Assembly (NCBI GenBank): GCA_049724395.1 | Contig: JAUGWO010000020.1 | Location: 1-64,000, forward strand | DNA length: 64,000 bases | Reading direction: 5' to 3' | DNA from: Spongospora subterranea f. sp. subterranea | Lineage: Eukaryota > Endomyxa: Phytomyxea > Phytomyxea > Plasmodiophorida | Part shown: positions 13,236 to 23,675 of the stretch, piece by piece | How positions within the stretch are numbered: position 1 is the stretch's first letter | Layout: every line of letters starts with the position of its first letter | Made by a program: the position numbers and the translations under genes | The notes under the pieces: generated by a model | The model's input: the letters and a program-made list of their open reading frames with translations, nothing else | Database searches by the model: none | Told to the model about the DNA's origin: nothing

Positions 13236-13251
13236 CGAATGAAGGATATTA

Positions 13252-14601
13252 TCAAGAGTTTCGGATAAAGAAAACCAAGAAAACACCAAGAAAACAAGGA
13301 CTTAATTCAGCAAGTTCGAAGCTTCGTATATTACAGAAAAAGAAAATGAGCTTTATATTGAATTCATATCTGATTTCGTAAACAAAATCCTTCTTTAAAA
13401 CTCCGGGTTCATTGGATTGGTTAAGATTCTTAGCTGGATCGATGCAATCAACCTCGAATTTCAACGGTTTCGCCAGTTCCCCGTCGCACGCCACACCCAG
13501 CAAACCTGGCTTTTCACCAGAAACCTCTTTCCCGACGCAAAATGGGCTTCGTGTATCGAGTCTGTTGTTATGCAACATTTGTAGACCATCACAACACGTG
13601 CGGCGCGTCGCGATAACAAAAATATAATCAGAATTTATATATATTGAAATATAACACGATGAGTTAATAATATATTGTGTCGATACTTGTTGGCCCTCAT
13701 GGACCGACCGGCCCCACATCAGAAGAATGCACTCTTTCTGCTGTTGTAACTCGGTATCTGATAAGGTGGCGTTCCTGGGCGGGTCCATCACTTCCGTCCT
13801 TGACCGATTAGCCATGATGAACCTCTCTGTCGTTGACATGGTCAATATCGCCGCCGCCGCTGCGATATCGGCTGGCGTTGCCTTACTCGTCGACACGTCG
13901 TCTTTACAGATCGACGCTCCAGCCAGGGATTTGTCGATTGTTGTAAGGCGACAGTTCTTACTGACGTGGTTCAGAATCTTCTTCAGGTCCTGGACCGCTT
14001 TACGCCTTCCACAGTTGCAATCGTAGAACTGCAGGTTGCGGTTGTTTTTCCAGACTCGAATTCTATTGAAGGGCGCGTCGGTCGGATGGTAAAGATGGGA
14101 GAAGCTCAGCTCAGATATGTTGGCCGATCGCTTTCGAGCTCGTGGGTTGTTGGCCCGATCTGAATGCATCTTGCGATACGATGGCCGCTGCGATTCCGGC
14201 ATGGGAAGCCGACTGGCTGCCACTAATTGTGGCGATATGGCGACCGGTTGAGGAATTAGCGCAGCCGTTGCCAAACGTCTGGCCGACGAGGCGTTCGACG
14301 ACGTCTCCATGAATCGGAAATAAAAATGTTTCGACGAAGTTTGTGGCGTGGCATCGCTGCTGCCACTTGATGTGATCGATGAAAACGACGATGTTTTGTC
14401 AGTGTTAAGATGGGCGAATCGATTCGACTGATGAAATTCCGACAAGCGTGGAACAACCGTTTTGGGAATATGGTCATGATCGACGGGGAGTGATGAGCGA
14501 GGAAGAGCCGTTGGCGCCTGAACAGGACAGGTGGAAGGGGACGGGATGGACGGCAGATTAGGGCGCAACAGGACCTTGGGATAATCGGGGTGAGAGCCCA
14601 T
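13252..14601 (-). CDS. Unrecognised Ser/Pro-rich protein with a Cys/His cluster
   Basis: An open frame of 449 codons. The first ~150 residues are low-complexity, rich in Ser and Pro, and probably disordered. A middle block (about residues 180-225) contains YDCNCGRRK followed by NHVSKNC, which could bind a metal (C-x-C then H-x3-C), but I cannot match it to a named zinc finger. The part after about residue 300 may be interrupted by an intron: the sequence from about 13690 down to 13560 is A/T-rich with GT and AG borders, and the last ~60 codons look non-coding. The true C-terminus may therefore be shorter. No function is proposed. Confidence 0.5.
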   Translation of the reverse strand: MGSHPDYPKVLLRPNLPSIPSPSTCPVQAPTALPRSSLPVDHDHIPKTVVPRLSEFHQSNRFAHLNTDKTSSFSSITSSGSSDATPQTSSKHFYFRFMETSSNASSARRLATAALIPQPVAISPQLVAASRLPMPESQRPSYRKMHSDRANNPRARKRSANISELSFSHLYHPTDAPFNRIRVWKNNRNLQFYDCNCGRRKAVQDLKKILNHVSKNCRLTTIDKSLAGASICKDDVSTSKATPADIAAAAAILTMSTTERFIMANRSRTEVMDPPRNATLSDTELQQQKECILLMWGRSVHEGQQVSTQYIINSSCYISIYINSDYIFVIATRRTCCDGLQMLHNNRLDTRSPFCVGKEVSGEKPGLLGVACDGELAKPLKFEVDCIDPAKNLNQSNEPGVLKKDFVYEIRYEFNIKLIFFFCNIRSFELAELSPCFLGVFLVFFIRNS

Positions 14602-14977
14602 TCGCTGTCAGTATCGGAACCTGGCCAAAAATCGTGACAAATTTAGGGCATGCGCCACCTACCTGCTGGCAGAGGATCAGGGGTCAATTGCGTCTTTGAC
14701 GGTTTCCTGTGAGATTGCTGGCGCAAAGAGCGAATGGCATGGATGAGTAAAACCTGATCATTATAGGGATGACGATCATCCTTTGGGTACTTCGGGACCC
14801 TCATTCGCCAAACCCCCAATCTCTCTCTCTCTGTACAGGATTTCCGTCGTATAAAACTGACTCAGACGGTCGTTGACTGATCTACGAACGTTCACGGACG
14901 AGGAATATCCCAACGATTGGTCAATGATTAGGGTACGGTCGTCCGTTTTTTATGATAGTCTCATGTGTGCGAGAGAT
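14602..14977. other. Intergenic spacer with a short CT tract
   Basis: This lies upstream of the minus-strand gene ending at 13252 and downstream of the one ending at 14978. It holds a short CT-dinucleotide run near 14821-14833. No gene was recognised. It probably contains the promoter of the Ser/Pro-rich gene. Confidence 0.4.
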
Positions 14978-15523
14978 TCAGTACATTTCGTCGTGATGCG
15001 GATTTCGTTGTGGTTGCGGGGCGGATGAGCCGCCGATCGGTACGATCACTGTACTCGATGGGCGCGCATCGTCGTCGGTCCACCATTCACCGGACGGTGC
15101 CGTTCTCGTCGTCAACCTGTTGATCTCGCCCATACGATATCGGGTCGCGACCAGGTTCGGAATCAGGTCGAACCAGAGCGTGAACGACGACAGCAGAACG
15201 ATCCATCTGGCGACGACGTTGCCCTGCGTCCAGTACGCCGACCGGTGTAGCTCCATGACGTTGAGTATGGTCAGGACCAGCACGATCGTGATGCCGAACC
15301 ACAGGACGACGCGCCCCACGACCAGATAACGGGGCAGCGACTCCGATCGCGACGATGCGACGACGATCAGCAGTCCGGCCACGATCGAGACCAGGGGCAG
15401 TACGATCCAGACATCGCTGCCGAAGAGGCGCAGGCCCCCAGCCTGGGAATATGACGCCAGATGGATCCAACCAACGATCAGGAATATTGACAATAAACAT
15501 TCGATAAACGTGGTCCACACCAT
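14978..15523 (-). CDS. Small multi-pass membrane protein, unrecognised
   Basis: A 181-aa frame with four hydrophobic segments, at about residues 5-25, 39-57, 68-88 and 105-125, the last ending near FTLWFDLIPN. A polar tail of about 50 residues follows, rich in Asp, Arg and Pro. Four spans with short loops recall tetraspan families such as MARVEL or similar vesicle proteins, but no diagnostic motif is present. The start at 15523 puts the first hydrophobic span at the very N-terminus. A larger gene with upstream exons is possible. Confidence 0.55.
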   Translation of the reverse strand: MVWTTFIECLLSIFLIVGWIHLASYSQAGGLRLFGSDVWIVLPLVSIVAGLLIVVASSRSESLPRYLVVGRVVLWFGITIVLVLTILNVMELHRSAYWTQGNVVARWIVLLSSFTLWFDLIPNLVATRYRMGEINRLTTRTAPSGEWWTDDDARPSSTVIVPIGGSSAPQPQRNPHHDEMY

Positions 15524-15940
15524 GATCGAATGGAATGTCGATCTGCAAATTGGAACGACGATTCAGTGGGGGAATTGACGGCGGACGGTTGAGCGACGAA
15601 CCGGTCTGATTCAATCCCAGATTGTTGGTTGTCGAAGTCGCCGGCCCAGGAGGAGCGACGCGATTCGCTCTGCAACCTGGTCATATTCACGGAAGGGCGA
15701 GAGAGCTGGTTTGAATCTGAAACGAGCGCTCGGTCCCTGCCACGATTGGAATAACAAACAGCTGGACGGATGGAGTGTGAGCCCGAGTGCGAGACAAATA
15801 CCGATCGGAATCACGATGGACTAGTGACTCATTCCCCAAACAGTCATCAAACAGGTTGGTCAACGAGCGATTATTGACAAAGTCAGTAGAGGTAAACTGA
15901 ACTTAAATTTTGCTAATTGTAATGATTTATGTTTGTGCCT

Positions 15941-16933
15941 TTATCTATATCGGGTCGTTGGTCTTGCTAAAGTAGCCAGTTTGGCTGATGAGGACGGTGG
16001 GATCGGTGTGAGGGCCTTAGCAACCCGGTCCTGGTCTCGCTGTCGGTATTGCAGCCGGTCCAGGCATGATCGCGCCATCTCCATCGTGATCTGTGGCAAT
16101 GGCGCCGCCAGGCGGCTCATCTCCCCTTCGATGGCGTCATTCACCAGATCGATGCGGCCGTTGATCACCCCTTCCTCACGCCTTATAGCCCGTCTCAACT
16201 CCATCAACGCCTCTTGGTTTCCCTCCAGGGCCAATCTACATGATTCCGGGCGATACTTTCTCCTGGCGGAAGATGACGATCGCGTCGTGCGCTCCCGCAG
16301 TAAAAACGAGATCACAGGATCGTCTTTATCGACGTCTTCTCCAATCGAAATAACTTTCGATATTTGGTCGAGCACCATCCGCAATCCAACAGTATTATGC
16401 AGGGAGTGGATCTGGTGATGGGTTTGGCGAATGTCGTCCAGAATCGTGATCAGCGAGTGGAGCTCCCGTTCCGCAATCTCAATGGAGTCGACCAGATCGC
16501 ATCCGATCGCTCCCAATAGGTGGTGGGCGTCGCGCTCCGATAGGCCTTGTGTCATATCGGTTAATATGGTGTCGCTCATTAAGGTCTGTACCATGATATC
16601 GATCTGATCCTTGTCGTGATGGGTGGGAACGTATGGTCGGCGCCGTCGATGCCGCTGATCCCGGGATCGGCCAGCGGAACGGCCCAAAGGCACATCATGC
16701 TGAACGGGCTCGATTTCGGCAATACAGACGAGATCCCCGCTGATATTCAGGAGCACGATGCTGAAGATTCCGATTACGACGACGACGGCGGGATGCAGCA
16801 GGACCCAATCGATATTGGAACGGAATATGACTTGGACGATGGCGATAAACGCTCCGATATGATGGTCGTTTCGCAGAAGAACGACATGATCCATGCCGAT
16901 ATTGTGATCAGGGCGACAAGAGCGTATATTCAT
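15941..16933 (-). CDS. Putative membrane protein with helical C-terminal domain, unrecognised
   Basis: A 330-codon minus frame. Residues about 25-70 contain two hydrophobic stretches (HIGAFIAIVQVIF and VVVVIGIFSIVLL). Residues about 115-320 are helical, charged and Leu-rich with no Pro until the end, so a coiled coil is likely. The opposite strand is also open from 16616 to 17212 (an acidic 198-codon frame). I favour the minus strand because its frame is longer and its composition is more protein-like in the second half. The overlap means the first third is uncertain. Confidence 0.45.
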   Translation of the reverse strand: MNIRSCRPDHNIGMDHVVLLRNDHHIGAFIAIVQVIFRSNIDWVLLHPAVVVVIGIFSIVLLNISGDLVCIAEIEPVQHDVPLGRSAGRSRDQRHRRRRPYVPTHHDKDQIDIMVQTLMSDTILTDMTQGLSERDAHHLLGAIGCDLVDSIEIAERELHSLITILDDIRQTHHQIHSLHNTVGLRMVLDQISKVISIGEDVDKDDPVISFLLRERTTRSSSSARRKYRPESCRLALEGNQEALMELRRAIRREEGVINGRIDLVNDAIEGEMSRLAAPLPQITMEMARSCLDRLQYRQRDQDRVAKALTPIPPSSSAKLATLARPTTRYR

Positions 16934-17656
16934 AGGAAAGTGATGAGGAGCGCCATTGGGTTCATTCCACTAACGGAGCTGATGTGTTTACGGCCTGTGC
17001 CCATGGCGCAAGATGATGCCGATAAACCGATCGCCCCCGGATCGCCCGGTGCTTTACGACGGGTTCGACGGCCGCGATCTCGACAGAAGAGCAGTTTAAG
17101 CACTCGATTACAATGGCAAAGTCGGACTAGTTTTGAAATACAGGATCAGGCTGGAGAAAAGGCAGTTGTTAGCAGAGCATTCAATGTTAATGCTGACGCT
17201 GAACTAAAATAAAGAATGATAACTTTAAAAGATTAGGGTTCAGTTATATTGAGGTTAATGGGATATTTGAAAGGGTTTGATCTAACGTCGATAGGTTGTA
17301 AGCCTGATGAGCGATGGGAGATGATGCCTATCAAGCCCAGGAGCGTTTGTCGCCACGAGGGAGATTCGACGACGGTGCGGGGGACCGTGACCGTGACTGT
17401 GTCCGCCAACTGTACATTATGACTACACACCCCAGAGTCTGGGTTTCGACTGGGGCGCAGCCCTGTACGGTACAGAGGAGAAGAGAGCGCATCCCTGCCC
17501 CTGTCTCCTGGATTGATCATGTTGATCGTTACCCGACCACCTTCATTTACTAACCTGTAATTGTGGAACACCATGTCGTTTTTGATTAAGAACGGCTGCT
17601 GAGGGGCTGGACCAACCTAATGCAGTTTAGGTCCAGATAAGAATCGAACAATCCTG
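16934..17656. other. Divergent intergenic region; no clear gene
   Basis: It lies between a minus-strand gene and the plus-strand SUMO protease, so it should contain both promoters. Open frames on both strands (for example 17574-17233 minus, 17314-17553 plus) overlap each other and resemble nothing known. The 3' part of the acidic plus-strand frame (to 17212) also falls here. Confidence 0.4.
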
Positions 17657-19894
17657 ATGGGGTCCATGCAGTCCGATCGGCGTGGGGATGCGCATTCCAG
17701 CAATGCTGACTTTGTGGACCCGTTTGAGCAGAACGACGATGCCGGCTCTGACATTCTCGAGCAGGCGATTCACGGGAAAATGCCATCGAACAGTTTTCAT
17801 AGATTCAAAACCAAGAAAACGACCAAACCAAAGTTCACCCCGATCCCCAGTAAACGTCCGAAAACTACAGATCTCTCCTTCAGTCTGCCACCGGCATCAC
17901 TCCGCGAGCATTCTTTCAAAAAGCAACATAGCACTCCTGTCGTGGGTTCATCTCAAACACAGAAAGACAGCACGGCACTATTTAGTCGTGCGTTTGGAAT
18001 TCCGCCTATGCGGTTCGATAAAATTCCCAAACTTTCTGACAACGAGGCGCCGTTTTCTCAGCGGACTCACGAGTGCGATCGGCAGGAATTTGGGCGAGGG
18101 AAGGTCGCCGAAGAATATCTCTCGCTAGATAACCGAACACCGAAAGCACGCAGCCTCTCTCTTGTCGAGCAACCGGGTTATACTCTAGATCAGATGCCAA
18201 GGCGAACCAGTGCGGTCACCACATTTGCTCAAAATTCAGAAACTTGGAAGGTCAAATCCAGTTTTTCCACTTCAACTAATACCCCGCGAAAAAGGGAGAC
18301 ATCCACATTTTTCAGCAACAAAACTCCAGTTCAATCGTCAACTGAATCGCCACCAAAACCAAAACTCGTAAATCCTGCTCCGGTCAAGACCTCGATATCC
18401 GCAGCCAAGCCAGTGAAACGGGTGCCCCGAAAAGGGGCTTCGTTGGATGATCCGGTTGAGATTAGCGATGACGAAACGGAAGAGCACGACCCTTGGGGCG
18501 TGATTCGCGATCGGATTCGTGTTGGTCAAATCTGGCTCGGGGACTGCTGTTTGGTTGGTCACGGCCCCTCCGAATTTGTGTTTGACACGTTGAAGTGGAA
18601 AAATAAGAACATTATCGTTAAGGTTTGTAATCTGGTATGAATTCGATTTTGTTGTAATTATTTGAGACGATGTTTTTGGTCAGTTTACTCCATATATATG
18701 TGAGCAAGTCCCTCATGGACATATTATACGCTCTGTGCTTTATGTTAAAGGTTCCGGTCGAGGCTCGACGTTCCTGTCACTCCTCATTGACGAACAGCAT
18801 TCGTTTGGCGCCTGGTCTCGTCATTACACATCTCTCAGCGACCAGGCAGGACCTGTTTGGATTACTGTGTTCGTGGGTGATGGTCCTTATATATCGGAAT
18901 TGTCAAAACTCGCGGCGGAGCTTCCGAACTTTGAACAGTTAATTGATCCTGAGCTTCACATCCAAAACGTCCGCCCTGTCAAAGATGTTTCTCCTTGTTC
19001 TGCGAGCCGCCTTGATTCTGTATCTAAGGATCGTCGCATGGAAGTCAAAGATTCTGAAATCCTTAAGTATCCCCCGGATGGCAAATATTCCGTTAGAATC
19101 TCAAACGGGGACATCGAGTCATTAGATCCAGGCGAGTTTCTCAATGATACCATTATCGACTTTAAACTTGCTGAGATCCGACATCGTCACAATAATCCCA
19201 GATTCCACGTTTTTACTTCGTTTTTTTATAAGAGGTTTGTGACTTCGAAACAATCGTACGATAGCGTCAAACGATGGGCGGATAAAGAGGACTTGTTTTC
19301 CAAAGATTACTGGCTGATACCCATCAATGAAATGCTGCACTGGACGTTGGCTGTCGTCTGCAATCCCAACTCAAGCGATTCAAGTGCAGAACCAGTTATG
19401 CTTTACTTCGATTCTCTCGGTCTCTCAGGAGCAAGGGCTTTTGGTGTAATCAAGAAGTAAGTTCATGCAAGTCTTGTTTATGCATGTTTTTCAAATGTTT
19501 GCTCAGTTATGTGGCCGCTGCACTGTCGTCTGGTCGACGTCGCCTCAAATGTCACGATTCCATACTAACCATCGAGAAAAATTTCAAGTTTCTTGACGTG
19601 GATGTTCCTCGCCAGAGCAATTCATTTGATTGCGGGATATATCTTCTGCTTTTCGCTGATTTGTTCATGAGCGAACCTCCTAATTTATCTAGTCCGCACA
19701 TGCCCAATTGGTTTGGGCGAAGCCTTGCCGACGCTCATAGAGCTGTGGTCCGAGGAGACATTCTCAAGCTGTCCTATGAACAAGACGATGCACATCCAGG
19801 ACCTATTTGCACAGAATATTGTCCCGAAACCCCACCTGCTTCCGTTTTGAGCGCAGCTGACAATTCAGCTGAAATAAGTATAGATCCAGATTAG
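17657..19894 (+). CDS. Ulp2/SENP6-type SUMO protease
   Basis: A cysteine protease (family C48) that trims SUMO from proteins and chains. Three exons (17657-18622, 18684-19456, 19507-19894; introns of 61 and 50 nt) sum to 708 aa. The first ~270 residues are Ser/Thr/Lys-rich and probably disordered. DDPVEISDDETEEHDPW looks like a SUMO-interacting, phospho-regulated segment. The catalytic domain has LNDTIIDF, KRWADKEDLFSKDYW, the active His in LHWTLAVV, the Asp in YFDSLG, and the Gln and Cys in PRQSNSFDCGIYLL (Cys codon at 19631). The KRW-KDYW segment before the His is typical of the Ulp2/SENP6-7 branch. Between disordered region and protease lies a ~150-residue block I do not recognise. All catalytic residues are present. 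Confidence 0.93.
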
Positions 19895-19975
19895 TTAGAA
19901 TATATAATTTATTGTCCGAAGTTGAATAGGTTTATGTGGTTCTCGATGGGTCTTTGCTCTCCTCTATAGAATCTA

Positions 19976-20224
19976 TTTGATTGCCTGAGTATTGGTAAGC
20001 TTCCACCTGAGGATCATCATTATCCCCAATTGTTTGATGTGCCGCTACCAGTGGAGGTGGAAGGAAAGGCAAGGCCCTTAAAAACACTGGATCGGCCAAT
20101 TCACTCTAAATTAGCACTCAGCATTGTTTTGGACAAGTACTATATGATTTCGGGGAGTTTACCGTTGGAGGTAAACCAGATCGGCGTAGGGGCTGGGGCG
20201 ACTCAACCTACATACTTTTCATGA
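19976..20224 (+). CDS. Short unassigned coding-like exon
   Basis: After an AG acceptor at about 19970, an open frame runs for about 80 codons to a stop at 20224. It contains KLPPEDHHYPQLFDVPLP and a hydrophobic, conserved-looking second half. It may be an alternative last exon of the SUMO protease gene: a GT inside the protease's final exon, after the PPAS codons, would join in frame, but this would skip the annotated stop. It could also be the end of a separate small gene. I do not recognise the peptide. Confidence 0.35.
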   Translation, partial: FDCLSIGKLPPEDHHYPQLFDVPLPVEVEGKARPLKTLDRPIHSKLALSIVLDKYYMISGSLPLEVNQIGVGAGATQPTYFS

Positions 20225-20249
20225 ACTCACATCATTCGAAACCCACATT

Positions 20250-20850
20250 TTAGAGCTGTACTTTATCCTGGCTAGCTCTGGGAGGCAGCAAAGTTTCCCA
20301 AGGATCTTCTAAAAAGGAGGGCCTGAAGAACGGCCTCCCTGAACCACGAAATCCTTGCCCAGCACGTCCCCGATTATTCGACCTGCCTCGGCCTCTACTG
20401 TGGTATGGTGAAGGTCTACCGTTGGCGCCACGCGCCGGCCTCGCTCGCCAGGGTTGGGCGCTAAATTCCATCGCTTTGAGCAAAGACCGGGGCGAAAATG
20501 GGGATTTTTTCACAGCAGAACCGAACATTACAGACAATCGCCGTCGGACTTGAGACATGGGCTGCAGTCTCTGGGTTGCGCTGCAGGCGACGAAAATTCG
20601 AAAATCGGGCTTTAATCAGTCGAACATTAGTGTATATCATCATAACAATGGTCTTATTTAAACGTATTAATGAGCTTCCAGATTTTTTTATTGATTTCGA
20701 TGAAAACATTTTTGCAAAACGCGGATTTTTAAAACCTAAGTGAATCCTCAACATATTTATGAAGTGTTGGATTACCAGCTGAGGTTTTTCTAATCTGTGA
20801 GCGAAACCAACGATGTCATTACCTATTTCTACTAATCTCTGAAATTTCAC
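20250..20850 (-). CDS. RG-rich protein with C-terminal EDPW motif (MPLKIP/TTDN1-like, tentative)
   Basis: Two exons on the minus strand: one from 20850 to about 20645, and one from 20561 to 20250. The second encodes about 103 residues rich in Arg and Gly (SRGRGRSNNRGRAG), typical of RNA-binding or methylated RGG segments. It ends with RPSFLEDPWETLLPP. The EDPW signature preceded by a Pro-Ser resembles the C-terminus of MPLKIP/TTDN1, a small Gly-rich protein linked to trichothiodystrophy. The exon junction is uncertain (a GT after the IRLNKTI codons fits in phase). The first exon resembles nothing known. The assignment rests on a short motif and is weak. Confidence 0.42.
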
Positions 20851-21014
20851 GGTTCAATCCACCTTGTTCAACGTAATTTCCAGTTCGTATTCCTATTTGC
20901 CTGACCCTGTTTAAAAGTCGTATAATTAATATTTAATTTCAAACAAATAATACTAGTAAAAAATACTCTATCAGTTTGATGCGAGGTGTAGCACATTCAG
21001 CAAATATGCGAAAA

Positions 21015-21875
21015 TCATGTCCCGCACCAATCAAATAGAACAAAAGTGCCCGGGGGGGGCAACACCTCAAGAGCGGGAATTCTGTGTTCATGTAGGACAC
21101 CGAAACAAACAAATTGCCCCTTGCGTCTGCGATAATCCTCGAAACCCAGTGGAAAAAGAGAGAAAAAATTTTTCCTGGCTGAGAGAAGATTTACTATTGT
21201 CTTGTCCGGCACACGCCTTAAACCTTGCTGGAATGTACGAATGGCAACACCGCTAATGGGCATGGTCATTGTCCATTTGGATGATGACTTGCCGGCGCCT
21301 TTCTGTATTTGTGGAGCCAAAACGCCGCCAAAAACCATATTTTCAAACCAACATCCTGCCTCCCCTTGAAACCTAACAATGCACTCTGAATTAAAAGCTG
21401 TTGAGCAGCAAACGCCCATGAAGAAAATAATGTTGTACCCATCAGGAGACCTTTTGTGGCCGGTCCACCCTATTATGATATGAGCAAGTTGATGAAGAAT
21501 AGTAGCTACCAGCAAGAATTGGATTCTCGGATTCTCTTCACTGTTTTGCGGTAGAAGGTGCAACCTGAGACTGTATATGAATTACGCGGCAATGAATTGG
21601 GAAAATACTTTGAACCTTTGCTTAAAAATTTCATTGAGGTATATAGTTTTGGCCGATTGCTCACGCTGGTCTATCCACCCGTACAGCTGCGAGTCTGATT
21701 GCGACCAGAGGATATCGACGGTATCCATATGGGTCGAAAAGTCCTGCAAAGCGGCCAAGTCGTTCGTGCAAGCAATGACTTCAGGCAAAGACAGAAACCG
21801 ATTCGCGACGGTGACAGCCTCTTCTAGGGTGCTGTCTCCATGGGCTGATTCCGCCAGGAACTGTAACCTTGCCAT
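21015..21875 (-). CDS. Metalloprotease-like protein with altered zinc motif (HQxxH)
   Basis: Two exons (21875-21616 and 21570-21015) around a 44-nt intron give 271 aa. The middle holds ATILHQLAHIIIGW, then about 40 residues later GEAGCWFENMVFGGVL. This layout (a helix carrying HExxH, then a GEAG-x-FE-xx-FGG block) matches a group of uncharacterised fungal proteins that look like zincin metalloproteases; that recognition is from memory of the pattern. Here the catalytic Glu is Gln, so zinc binding by the two His residues may persist but hydrolysis is unlikely. It could be a pseudoenzyme or a binding protein. No signal peptide is visible. The C-terminus is basic and then Pro-rich. Confidence 0.6.
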
Positions 21876-21956
21876 TTCAAATACAAAATCGGTTCAGTAC
21901 CATGAATTCATTTAGCTTGATTCATGGGCCGCACTTTGTATTGAGAGCGGATTGGT

Positions 21957-22380
21957 GTGAACAGTGAATTCAGTGGCTTATTCACTGATAATCGGCGCCG
22001 GTTAATTCAGCCAGTGAATTCACACACTCCGCTAATTTCTGCCATCACTCAATGGGCATCTGGTTCATCCAAACAGGAAGTACAAAACCAATTGAGAACT
22101 GACAGCGCAAAGCTTCAAGAATGGTGCACTGCGAACCGTATTGAAAATTCAATGGATGAAAACACACTTGTTGTTCAACGAACACGCATAGACAGACCAA
22201 ATAACTGTCAACCAGCAAAAACTCAAAACACCAGACACAATTAGTTATTTAGGGGCAACTCTGATAGCAAACGAGACCAGCGAATTACTGCAAAAACTGA
22301 AAAAGCTTAGCTTTGTCACAAGCGACACCACCAACAGACATTCACAACATCTGATAACTAGAGAGGCTGAATCAATCCAA
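21957..22380 (+). mobile_element. Decayed non-LTR retrotransposon fragment (reverse transcriptase palm region)
   Basis: A plus frame has ASGSSKQEVQNQLRTDSAK followed by LQEWCTANRIENSMDENT. This resembles the stretch after the FADD box in LINE reverse transcriptases (ALQxDLDKLxEWCxxNRIxLNxxKTK). In a shifted frame it continues with LKTPDTISYLGATL, matching the usual xxxYLGxxL segment. The catalytic FADD box is not visible, and stops and frame changes break the sequence. It is a short, dead relic. Confidence 0.65.
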
Positions 22381-22402
22381 CCTTCAATTCAACACGTATT
22401 GC

Positions 22403-23060
22403 ATGTTTGCATCTCTCAATGTCCGCCCTGGTCTTAATTTTTGTTCACCTTTTCACCTCCAGAGTCTCCCATTACGTATTGTATTTGACTGCAAACGATT
22501 GACAACGCTGAGCTTGTGTAGATGGTTGCACAAGTTGATGGTGGAATGGCTATGTTCAACGCCGATCCGAAAAAACCTATTGGCGGCAATATCATGGCGC
22601 ACGCGTCTGTCACCCGTTTATCGCTGCGGAAAGGTCGAGGGAACTCGCGCGACTGTAAGATCTACGCCTTCTCTTCCAGAGTCTGAAGCCGTGTTCTGTA
22701 TTGCCCAACACGGTATCTGTGATGACGCTGAATAACGATTGTCTACTGTTCATTAATATAAAAGTCATTTTTTCAAACGTGATTCAACGTCGCATTGTCG
22801 ACTATCACAGAAACATCTTGATTGGACTTACGTTGATCCAATACCACCATTATGTGCCTAATAGCAACGTCGACATTTCCGGCAACATTGGAAAAAAAGA
22901 CACTGAACAAACAAACAAAAAAGCAATGCTACAAAAACATGAAAGATAAGGATCACCGAATAATGCTCTAACAACAATGCCTCAACAAAACAGAAAAGAC
23001 AACTGAAAATAACACAATTTATTTTGCGCGACTTAATGTCAAAGCGAAACAAGTAAAGAA
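22403..23060. other. Spacer inside the transposon-derived region; nothing recognised
   Basis: Open frames on the plus strand here (for example 22403-22735) have no family resemblance and random-like composition. The right half is A/T-rich. It is probably degraded transposon DNA between the reverse transcriptase and endonuclease fragments. Confidence 0.35.
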
Positions 23061-23064
23061 TAAC

Positions 23065-23379
23065 AGAAATTTGATTATAGCACAATGGAACGCATGTTCA
23101 TTAAGCGAGGAGAAGGCAACCGAACTGGCATACTTTGCGAATCAACACCTAAAAGATGTAATCTGTGTTTCAGAGCTGATACATCGACGTAATATTCATG
23201 GATTTCCACACTACGAGTGTGATGATCGATACACACAATCAGAAATATTTTGGCGAGAACACCTCAAAATAGGGATATTTCGCGACCGGTCCGTGGACAC
23301 CCCAAATTGGTCGATGGACACCCCTGGTGAATCACACCATTATACATTACCAGACGCCTTTATTCAGAAACAGTACTAA
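23065..23379 (+). mobile_element. LINE endonuclease N-terminal fragment
   Basis: A plus frame beginning near 23071 reads IIAQWNACSLSEEKATELA and then DVICVSELIHRRNIHGFPHY. This matches the N-terminus of the apurinic-like endonuclease of non-LTR retrotransposons (QWNAxSLxxKxxEL, then DVIxLSET, then GFxxY). The frame ends after about 100 codons and none of the later endonuclease motifs is seen. It lies downstream of the reverse transcriptase relic, the reverse of their order in an intact element, so the two come from different insertions or a rearranged one. Confidence 0.7.
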
Positions 23380-23454
23380 CAATTGTTCGGCAATCACTTA
23401 CAGCGACACCGCCCCTATTGGTGTTGAGTCTATCGAACTACATGATCGGCGATT

Positions 23455-23675
23455 GTGACCAGAGCCGCCACATAAACCAAAGGTACGATGGCGTGGTTGG
23501 GCGGACGGCGACGAGACTTGGGAACCTATAAAAAAAATGTTGGAAGACGTACCAGCTATGACAGAGCGGTGGCTGAAGGCTGCGAAAACGAGAACCGCGC
23601 GAAGGATTTTGCGGCGATTCGTGAATACCTCGATTTGAAGGCGATCGGAGAATTGAGTAAAGCACTTTGCATTTG
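23455..23675 (+). mobile_element. Chromodomain fragment, probably from a Ty3/gypsy chromovirus integrase
   Basis: One plus frame reads PKVRWRGWADGDETWEPIKK followed by an acidic/hydrophobic helix with DVPAMTERWLKAA, then a stop. The VRWRGW-x-DGDETWEP string is the core of a chromodomain, and the following helix matches those at the C-terminus of chromovirus integrases. Upstream, the frame is broken by a stop just before the domain. No protease, reverse transcriptase or LTR of the same element was found, so this is a fragment. Confidence 0.65.

Noticed and set aside
14821-14833. CT-dinucleotide run as a regulatory GAGA-type element
   Set aside because: Too short and unsupported by any other motif; mentioned only as part of the spacer.
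16616-17212. Acidic 198-codon plus-strand frame
   Set aside because: It overlaps a longer minus-strand frame and its acidity mirrors codon composition of that strand. It was not listed as a gene, but it cannot be excluded.
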